Assembly: GCA_035762085.1 (NCBI GenBank)
Contig: DASTPT010000094.1
Span: 39,508 to 103,507, forward strand
Length of the DNA stretch: 64,000 nucleotides
Source: HRBIN12 sp035762085
GTDB lineage: Bacteria; Actinomycetota; UBA4738; HRBIN12
Direction: 5' to 3'
A program made the translations under genes and the position numbers. A model generated the notes under the pieces. The model made no database searches, was not told where the DNA came from, and saw only the letters and a list, made by a program, of their open reading frames with translations. Positions within the stretch are counted from its first letter, which is position 1; the number at the start of each line of letters is the position of its first letter. Shown here one piece after another: positions 58,318-64,000 of this stretch.

Positions 58318-60138
58318 GTGCGGAAGCTCGAGGTGACCTTCCGCCCCTTCGACAAGGTGACCCGCGTCCCCGAGGGCACGACGCTCTTCAACGCCGCCCA
58401 CTGGATCGGCCTGCCGATCGAGTCGACCTGCGGCGGCCGGGGGACCTGTGGCAAGTGCAAGGTGCAGGTGCTCTCGGGCGAGGTCGAGGTCGCGCCGGCC
58501 GACCGCCGGTGGTTCTCGGACGCCCAACTCGCGGACGGCTGGCGCCTCGCGTGCGAGGCGACGCTCTACGCGGATGCCGAGTGCCACGTCCCCGCGCTGA
58601 TGCGCGCGCCGAAGGCGGCGACGATGGGCCTGTCGCGCTTCGTCCTGCTCGAGCCGAACGTGCACAAGATCCATCTCTCGATGGCCGAGCCCTCGCTCGA
58701 GGACGTGCGCTCGGACGTCGAACGGCTCCGCGACGCGCTCGACGCCGAGGGCTACGGCCTCGTCACCGACCTCCGCGCGCTCCGGCACCTGCCGATCGCG
58801 CTGCGCAACGCGCGCTTCGACGTGACGGCGGTGCTCTGCGGCGAGCACCTCGTCGCCGTCGAGCCCGGCGACACGACCGACGTCTCGTACGGCGTCGCCG
58901 TCGACGTCGGCACGACGACCGTCGTTGCCACGCTGATGAACCTCACGAGCGGCGCCGCGGCGGCCGTGGCCTCGAACCTGAACGGGCAGGCACCGTTCGG
59001 GGCCGACGTCATCTCGCGGATCGCCCGCACGCGGATGGAGGAGACCGCCGCGGCCGAGCTGCAGCGCACCGTGGTCGAGACGATCGACGGGCTCCTCGCC
59101 CAGGTCTACGCGGCGGCCGGCGTCTCGAGCGCGAACGTCTACGAGATGGTCGTCGCCGGGAACATGACGATGCTGCACCTGCTGCTCGGCGTCGACGCCC
59201 ACGCGATCAGCGTGGCGCCGTTCATCCCCGCGTTCCGAGAGCCGCTCGACCTGCCGGCGCCCGCGCTCGGCGTGGACATCCACCCCGAGGGCCGCATCCA
59301 GATCCTGCCATCGCTCGGGGCGTACGTCGGCGCCGACATCGTCGCGGGGATCCAGGCGACCGGCCTCACCCGCGAGCCCGAGCTCCGGCTGTTCGTCGAT
59401 GTCGGCACGAACGGTGAGATCGTGCTCGGCAACGCGGAGCGGGTGCTCGCGAGCGCCGCCCCCGCCGGTCCCACGTTCGAGGGCGGCCACGTGAGGCATG
59501 GGATGCGCGCCGCCGACGGCGCGATCGAGGGCGTCGTCCTGGAGGGTGCCGAGGTGCGACTCCAGGTGATCGGAGACGCCGCGCCGATCGGGCTCTGCGG
59601 CTCGGGGCTGATCGACGCCGTGGCCCAGCTCCGGCTGGCCGGGCTCCTGGACGCCTCGGGCCGGCTCGCAGGTCGCGGGGACGTCCCCGGTCACCCGCTC
59701 GCGGAGCGTCTCGTCGAGGAGGACGGCGTCCGCGCGTTCGCCCTGGCCGAGGGCATCACGCTGACCCAGCGCGACGTCCGCGAGCTGCAGTCGGCGAAGG
59801 GCGCGATCGCGACCGGCATCGCATCGCTGATGGAGCTGATGGGCGTGCGGGCCGAGGATCTCGAGCAGGTGCTGCTCGCCGGCTCGTTCGGCACGTACAT
59901 CGACCCACAGAGCGCACGGGTCATCGGGCTCGTGCCGCCCGTGCCGGTCGAGCGGATCGTCGCGGCGGGCAACGCCGCCGGCGAGGGCGCGAAGATGGCC
60001 CTGCTGTCGTTCCGCGAGCGCGAGATGGCCTTCGGCCTCTCGCACCGCGTCGAGTACGTCGAGCTCTCGGGCCGGCCGGGGTTCAACGAGGCGTTCATCG
60101 GCTCGGTCGGGTTCCCGGACCTGGAGGCCGTGACGTGA
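58318..60138 (+). CDS. Reductive activator of corrinoid enzymes (RACE, ASKHA fold with 2Fe-2S domain)
   Basis: 606 residues, GTG start. N-terminal 2Fe-2S ferredoxin domain with Cys38, Cys44, Cys47 and Cys79 (STCGGRGTCGKCKVQ). The middle and C-terminal parts are the DUF4445-type ATP-binding fold (YGVAVDVGTTTVVATL, LFVDVGTNGEIVLGN, GLCGSGLIDAVAQL, VLLAGSFGTYIDPQSA). It uses ATP and an electron donor to reduce inactive Co(II) to Co(I). Its presence indicates the corrinoid protein is catalytically cycled. The stop overlaps the DUF1638 start as TGATG. Confidence 0.93.
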   Translation: MRKLEVTFRPFDKVTRVPEGTTLFNAAHWIGLPIESTCGGRGTCGKCKVQVLSGEVEVAPADRRWFSDAQLADGWRLACEATLYADAECHVPALMRAPKAATMGLSRFVLLEPNVHKIHLSMAEPSLEDVRSDVERLRDALDAEGYGLVTDLRALRHLPIALRNARFDVTAVLCGEHLVAVEPGDTTDVSYGVAVDVGTTTVVATLMNLTSGAAAAVASNLNGQAPFGADVISRIARTRMEETAAAELQRTVVETIDGLLAQVYAAAGVSSANVYEMVVAGNMTMLHLLLGVDAHAISVAPFIPAFREPLDLPAPALGVDIHPEGRIQILPSLGAYVGADIVAGIQATGLTREPELRLFVDVGTNGEIVLGNAERVLASAAPAGPTFEGGHVRHGMRAADGAIEGVVLEGAEVRLQVIGDAAPIGLCGSGLIDAVAQLRLAGLLDASGRLAGRGDVPGHPLAERLVEEDGVRAFALAEGITLTQRDVRELQSAKGAIATGIASLMELMGVRAEDLEQVLLAGSFGTYIDPQSARVIGLVPPVPVERIVAAGNAAGEGAKMALLSFREREMAFGLSHRVEYVELSGRPGFNEAFIGSVGFPDLEAVT

Positions 60139-60737
60139 TGCGGCCGCTCGCGATCGTCGTGTGCGGCGCCCTGGCGCGCGAGGTGCGTCAGATCGTCGCC
60201 CGGCACGGCTGGGACGCCGACCTCGTCACGGTGCCGGCACTCGACCACCTGGCGCCGAAGCAGATCGTCCGCGACGTCGAGGCCGAGCTCGAGGCGCTCG
60301 ACGGCCGGTACGAGCGGATCGTCGTCGCGTACGGGGACTGCGGCACGTTCGGCGCGCTCGACCGCCTGCTCGAGCGGTTCGACGCCGTGCGCACCGGCGG
60401 GCCGCACTGCTACGAGATGTACGGGGGTGGTGAGCTCGCCGCCGAGGCCGACCGCCGCGTCGGCACGTTCTTCCTCACCGACTGGCTCGTGCGGAACTGG
60501 CAGCGCGCGGTCGTCGACGGGCTCGGCATCGGCCGCTTCCCGTACCTGCGGAACACGTACTTCGACCATTGCACCGACGTGCTGTACCTGCGGCAGTCAC
60601 CGGAGCCCTCGCTCGAGGCGAAGGCGCGCGAGATCGCCGACGACCTGGGCCTGCCGCTCGAGATCCGCGACGTCGGCCTGGGCGACCTGGAACGGAGGCT
60701 GATCGAGCTTGTGGACCAACCGGCTCCCGCATCTTGA
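60138..60737 (+). CDS. DUF1638 family protein
   Basis: 199 residues from the ATG at 60138; a GTG at 60135 is also possible. Family marks: LAIVVCGALAREVRQIVAR, VVAYGDCGTFGALDRLL, GPHCYEMYGGGE, FFLTDWLVRNW, and YFDHCTDVLYLRQ. DUF1638 proteins are repeatedly found beside corrinoid methyltransferases. The conserved Cys, His and Asp suggest a metal- or cobalt-linked function. The true function is unknown. It overlaps the second MttB homologue by 29 bases. Confidence 0.9.
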   Translation: MRPLAIVVCGALAREVRQIVARHGWDADLVTVPALDHLAPKQIVRDVEAELEALDGRYERIVVAYGDCGTFGALDRLLERFDAVRTGGPHCYEMYGGGELAAEADRRVGTFFLTDWLVRNWQRAVVDGLGIGRFPYLRNTYFDHCTDVLYLRQSPEPSLEAKAREIADDLGLPLEIRDVGLGDLERRLIELVDQPAPAS

Positions 60738-62103
60738 CGTCCTTTCCGAGGAGCAGGCCGAGGCGATCCACGACGCGGCGCTGACGCTGCTCGAGGAGAT
60801 CGGCGTGCGCTTCTCGTTCGAGCCGGCGCTGCAGCGGTTCCGCGATGCCGGGGTAGCCGTCGAGGGCGACCTGGTGCGCCTGGACCGCGGCTTCGTCGCC
60901 GAGCAGCTCGAGAGGGCCCCGCGCGAGTTCCGCCTCCACGCGCGGAACCCGGAGCGCGGCCTCACGATCGGCGGCGACCACCTCGCGCTCGCGCCGACGG
61001 GTGGAGCGCCCTTCGTCCTCGACCCCGAGCGCGGCCGGCGATCCCCGACAGCCGAGGACCACGCCACGTTCGTTCGGTTCACGCACGCGGTTCCGGTCTT
61101 CGACCTGAACGAGAGCGGGATCGTCGAGCCCGACGATCTGCCGGTGCCCACGCGGCACCTGAACATGGACCTCGACGTGCTGCGGTGGTCCGACAAGCCG
61201 TACTTCCCGGTCGGCGCGACGTACGAGACCTCGCGCGACTCGGTCGACCTGGCGGCGATCGTCTTCGGCGGCCGAGAGGCGATCGCGGAGCGCCCGGTGA
61301 TGCTCGGCATCGTGAACCCCATCAGCCCGCTGTCGTTCGACGAGCGGATGGCCGGCTCCGCGATCGCGTACGCGGAAGGCGGCCAGCCGGTCGTGTTCAT
61401 GCCGTTCGTGTTCGCCGGCGGGACCGCGCCGCTCGGCCTCGCCGGCGCGGTCGCGCAGATGGGGGCGGAGGTGCTCGCCGGCCTGTGCCTCGTGCAGCTC
61501 GTCCGGCCGGGCAATCCGGTCGTGATGGGCTCGTCGGTCTCCGAGCTCGACCTGCACGACGGGCAGCCCAGGTACGCGACGGCGTTCCACGGCCTCGCGA
61601 TGCTCGCGAGCGGTCAAATGGCACGGCGCCTCGGGCTGCCGTTCCGCGGCGGCGGCGGGTTCACGTCCTCGGCGACACCAGACGTTCGCGCGATGCAGGA
61701 GTCGCTCATGGCGCTGTGGCCGGCGCTGCTCTCGGGGCCACACGTGATCCTCCACGCTGCCGGCTGGGTGGAGGGCTCGCTCGCCACGTCGATCGAGAAG
61801 ATGGCGCAGGACGTCGCGGCGCTCGAGGTGTTCGAGCGCCTGCTCGCGAACGAGATCCCCGTGGACGTGGACACGCTCTCGCTCGAGGCGTTCCGCGAGA
61901 TCGGCCCGGGCGGCACGTTCCTCGGCGCCGCGCACACGCTGCGGCACTTCCGCGAGACGGCCGCCCGCCAGCCACACGAGCCCCTCGACTGGCGTGCGTG
62001 GCTCGACCGCTACGAGGACCCGGGGCTCGATCCGGCCGTCCTCGCGGAGCTGGACGCATTCGTCGCTCGACGCAGGGCCGAGACCCTCGCCGCCGGCGTC
62101 TGA
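60709..62103 (+). CDS. MttB-family corrinoid methyltransferase (non-pyrrolysine), copy 2
   Basis: 464 residues from a TTG at 60709 with GGAGG nine bases upstream, inside the end of the DUF1638 gene. Motifs match copy 1 (NRLPHLDVLSEEQAEAIHDA at the start and REIGPGGTFLGAAHTLRHFRE near the end) but the sequences are well diverged in the barrel (for example SGIVEPDDLPVPTRHLNMD here). No in-frame amber codon. A second methyltransferase in the same operon suggests a second methylated substrate sharing one corrinoid carrier and activator. Confidence 0.88.
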   Translation: MWTNRLPHLDVLSEEQAEAIHDAALTLLEEIGVRFSFEPALQRFRDAGVAVEGDLVRLDRGFVAEQLERAPREFRLHARNPERGLTIGGDHLALAPTGGAPFVLDPERGRRSPTAEDHATFVRFTHAVPVFDLNESGIVEPDDLPVPTRHLNMDLDVLRWSDKPYFPVGATYETSRDSVDLAAIVFGGREAIAERPVMLGIVNPISPLSFDERMAGSAIAYAEGGQPVVFMPFVFAGGTAPLGLAGAVAQMGAEVLAGLCLVQLVRPGNPVVMGSSVSELDLHDGQPRYATAFHGLAMLASGQMARRLGLPFRGGGGFTSSATPDVRAMQESLMALWPALLSGPHVILHAAGWVEGSLATSIEKMAQDVAALEVFERLLANEIPVDVDTLSLEAFREIGPGGTFLGAAHTLRHFRETAARQPHEPLDWRAWLDRYEDPGLDPAVLAELDAFVARRRAETLAAGV

Positions 62104-62110
62104 GGTTCCT

Positions 62111-63022
62111 TCAGCCGCGAGCGCGCAGGGCCGGCGCCACCTCATCGGCGAGCCGCTCGATCTGCTCGGCGCTCGGCTCCGTCGGCCAGAAAACGAAGGC
62201 GTCGAAGCCGATCTCCGCGAGGCCGGCGAGGAGGTCCCGCCAGTACTCGGGCGGTCCCGCCAGACCGCCGCCGAGCTGACCCACCGTCTGTCCCGGCTCC
62301 GGCCGGTCGGCGGCGCCCGGACCGGTGATCTGGCCGCCGATGTTGAGCACGCGCCGGATCGCCGCGGGATCGCGGCCCGCCTCGACCGCCGCCTCGTCGA
62401 TCACGGCATGAGCGCTCCGAAGATCCTCGACCGACGCCCGCCCGTACGACGGGACCCAGCCGTCGGCGTGCCGGCCGATCAACCGCAGCATCCTCGGTCC
62501 GTACGCGCCGACCCAGATGCCGATCGGATGCGGCGGCGCGTCGCCCGGATGGACGCCCCGCACGCGATAGTGCTCTCCCTCGTAGCTCACCGTGCGCTCG
62601 CCGCTCCACATCAGCCGGATCACATCGATCGCCTCGGCGAGGGCGTCCACCGCCTCGCCGAGCGCCCGCCGCGGTCCGCCCATCGCCGCGATCGCGTCCC
62701 AGAAACCGCCCGCGCCCAGCCCGAGCTCGAAGCGGCCGCCGCTCGTCACATCGAGCGCGGTCGCCGTCTTCGCGAGCACGCTCGGCGGCCGGAGCGGCAG
62801 GTTGGCGACGTCCGGGAAGACACGGATGCGCTCGGTGCGCGCGAGCAGCGTGCCGATCAGCGCGAACGTATCGAGGAACCGATGCTGGTACGGGTGATCC
62901 TGGATCCCGAGCAGGTCCAGGCCCGCCCGGTCGGCGACCTGCGCGCGCTCGAGCAGCTGGGGCCACGCCGCCCTCTCGGGCACGAGCGACAGCCCGACGA
63001 GCGTCCCGGTTCGACCGTCCAC
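62111..63022 (-). CDS. LLM-class flavin oxidoreductase
   Basis: 303 residues, GTG start at 63022 with GAGAGGGG upstream. Luciferase-like barrel: AGLDLLGIQDHPYQHRFLD, RIRVFPDVANLPLRPPSVLA, SGGRFELGLGAGGFWDAIA, and WVGAYGPRMLRLIGRHADGW. The pattern is typical of F420-dependent oxidoreductases of actinobacteria. The substrate is unknown. It converges on the mttB copy 2 stop with a 7-base gap. Confidence 0.88.
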   Translation of the reverse strand: MDGRTGTLVGLSLVPERAAWPQLLERAQVADRAGLDLLGIQDHPYQHRFLDTFALIGTLLARTERIRVFPDVANLPLRPPSVLAKTATALDVTSGGRFELGLGAGGFWDAIAAMGGPRRALGEAVDALAEAIDVIRLMWSGERTVSYEGEHYRVRGVHPGDAPPHPIGIWVGAYGPRMLRLIGRHADGWVPSYGRASVEDLRSAHAVIDEAAVEAGRDPAAIRRVLNIGGQITGPGAADRPEPGQTVGQLGGGLAGPPEYWRDLLAGLAEIGFDAFVFWPTEPSAEQIERLADEVAPALRARG

Positions 63023-63099
63023 GGCGGCCCCTCTCGCGTCGCGATACGCGGCGGAGGCCACCGTACCGCGACGACCGGCGGCTCGTGCGGCGGTCGAGG

Positions 63100-64000
63100 T
63101 TAGGAGCTGTGGCGCTCGGCGCGCGCCGCCGCTCCATGCGTGGGCGTCTCCGGGAGCCCGCCGACCGCCACGCCGTCGGCGAGGAGGAGGAGGCCGGTCA
63201 CGACGAGCGCCTGCTGGTACGTGGTCCCGAGGGTCACGCCCCCGACGAGCAGGAGCACCGCGCCGGCGGTACGCCACCGGCCTTCGGGCAACCAGGCGGC
63301 GGCCGCGGTCCCGAGCGCCCAGAGCGCGAGCAGGTAGAGCCACATCGGCAGGTACAGCCGCAGCCCTGCCGTCCAGATCACGAGGATGCCGGCGATCGCC
63401 CCGTTCGCAGCCCACGCGCCGAGGAGGGCGAGCGCCGGCACCGCGCCGAGCGCGACCGCCTTGACCCCCGCGCGTCCCGACCGGACGGCGCTCCCGAGGA
63501 ACGCGAACGCCGAGACGACCGCGAGCGCCTCGGCGACGAGCTGCGAGGCGACGGCGCCGGCGGGCCGGGCCGCCGAGGGCGCCAGCAACGCCGCGTCCGC
63601 CGAGAACCCCGCGTACGACGACACGATCGCCGTCGCCGCGGCGGCGACCAGCGCCACGCGATGGAGTCCTTCCGCCCGTGCGAGCGCCGGGCGGACGACC
63701 GCGATCACCGCGAGCACGAACGCCAGCCGCGCGACCGGTCCCAGCGCGCGGACGCCGGCGAGCGGCAGGATTGTCGCGAGCGCCGCCATCGCGCCGAGCG
63801 CCACCGCGACCGACCCGTTCCCGGACCGCCACGCGCGCACCGCGAGCAGCGCCAGCGCGACCACGACGAGCACCGAGGACAGGTTCAGGGCGAACGAGCC
63901 GGCCTCGGTGAGCACCGCGTACACCGTGCGGAACGGGCCGTCCTTCGGGATGTGGATCCCGACGCGGTAGAACGTGCGGATCAGCAGGAGCTCGGAGAGC
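63100..64000 (-). CDS. Polytopic membrane protein, N-terminus beyond the right edge
   Basis: The reading frame stays open to the window edge, so the start is not included. About eight hydrophobic helices are visible (VLVVVALALLAVRAW, VARLAFVLAVIAVV, VVSAFAFLGSAV, LPMWLYLLALWALGTAAA, and others), ending in a hydrophilic tail (GGLPETPTHGAAARAERHSS). The first visible segment (FYRVGIHIPKDGPFRTVYAVL) looks extracytoplasmic. I recognise no family. Confidence 0.7.
   Translation of the reverse strand, partial: LSELLLIRTFYRVGIHIPKDGPFRTVYAVLTEAGSFALNLSSVLVVVALALLAVRAWRSGNGSVAVALGAMAALATILPLAGVRALGPVARLAFVLAVIAVVRPALARAEGLHRVALVAAAATAIVSSYAGFSADAALLAPSAARPAGAVASQLVAEALAVVSAFAFLGSAVRSGRAGVKAVALGAVPALALLGAWAANGAIAGILVIWTAGLRLYLPMWLYLLALWALGTAAAAWLPEGRWRTAGAVLLLVGGVTLGTTYQQALVVTGLLLLADGVAVGGLPETPTHGAAARAERHSS

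Noticed and set aside
55286..62103. True trimethylamine methyltransferases (pyrrolysine-containing MttB)
   Set aside because: Both genes are open without any in-frame amber codon and no pyl genes are present, so they belong to the non-pyrrolysine group.
1..64000. tRNA, rRNA, CRISPR array, transposase, integrase or phage genes
   Set aside because: None is seen. The gaps between genes are short and each was read; no cloverleaf, repeat-spacer pattern or mobile gene motif appears.

Overview
The window is 64 kb of uniformly GC-rich, densely coding bacterial chromosome. Many GTG starts and 4-base start/stop overlaps, F420-type luciferase-like oxidoreductases, TANNNT -10 boxes sitting 6-9 bases before start codons (leaderless transcripts), a Tat lipoprotein and a DUF3054 protein point to the Actinomycetota, probably a deep, uncultivated lineage rather than Streptomyces or Mycobacterium (inference from style and families; there is no rRNA here). 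I see no tRNA, rRNA, CRISPR array, insertion sequence or prophage. Two coding regions carry frameshifts and one is a truncated remnant.

Region 1 (1-1703) is a decayed TPR regulator. Region 2 (1728-17548) is a catabolic island: a PYROXD2-like flavoprotein, two NDP-forming acyl-CoA synthetases, an acyl-CoA dehydrogenase, an enoyl-CoA hydratase homologue, a cysteine-synthase-like PLP enzyme, an EamA exporter, a PotABCD-type importer and a TetR regulator. Six 16-base sites close to YTGAACGACSGTTCAA lie before nearly every transcription unit of the island, including tetR itself, which suggests one autoregulated regulon. An aldehyde dehydrogenase follows; its ribosome binding site lies inside a 9-bp hairpin.

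Region 3 (19074-38991) is mostly housekeeping: hydrolases, DUF3054, polysaccharide deacetylase, AlkD-like protein, an MMPL transporter with divergent TetR, the threonine degradation pair kbl/tdh, two lipoproteins (one a cupredoxin with an acidic insert in its copper loop), a DEAD-box helicase, hemolysin III, transketolase, and a lysine-2,3-aminomutase homologue paired with a nitrilase-fold enzyme. Region 4 (39032-50254) holds two phosphoesterases, two sulfatases, a methyltransferase, a MogA-XdhC fusion, a haem-copper-oxidase-like membrane protein, a hemerythrin, a SufR-like Fe-S regulator (frameshifted) and a divergent cupin-hemerythrin protein. It looks like a redox or nitric-oxide response unit joined to molybdenum-enzyme maturation.

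Region 5 (50359-62103) is the most striking: heterotetrameric sarcosine oxidase (soxD-A-G-B) directly followed by a complete corrinoid methyl-transfer set (MttB homologue, corrinoid protein, methyltetrahydrofolate methyltransferase, reductive activator, DUF1638 and a second MttB homologue). Together they could strip methyl groups from a quaternary amine onto tetrahydrofolate and oxidise the resulting sarcosine to glycine; the Tdh/Kbl pair also works at the glycine node. Two perfect palindromes stand before the first mttB. The right edge has an LLM oxidoreductase and a truncated membrane protein.
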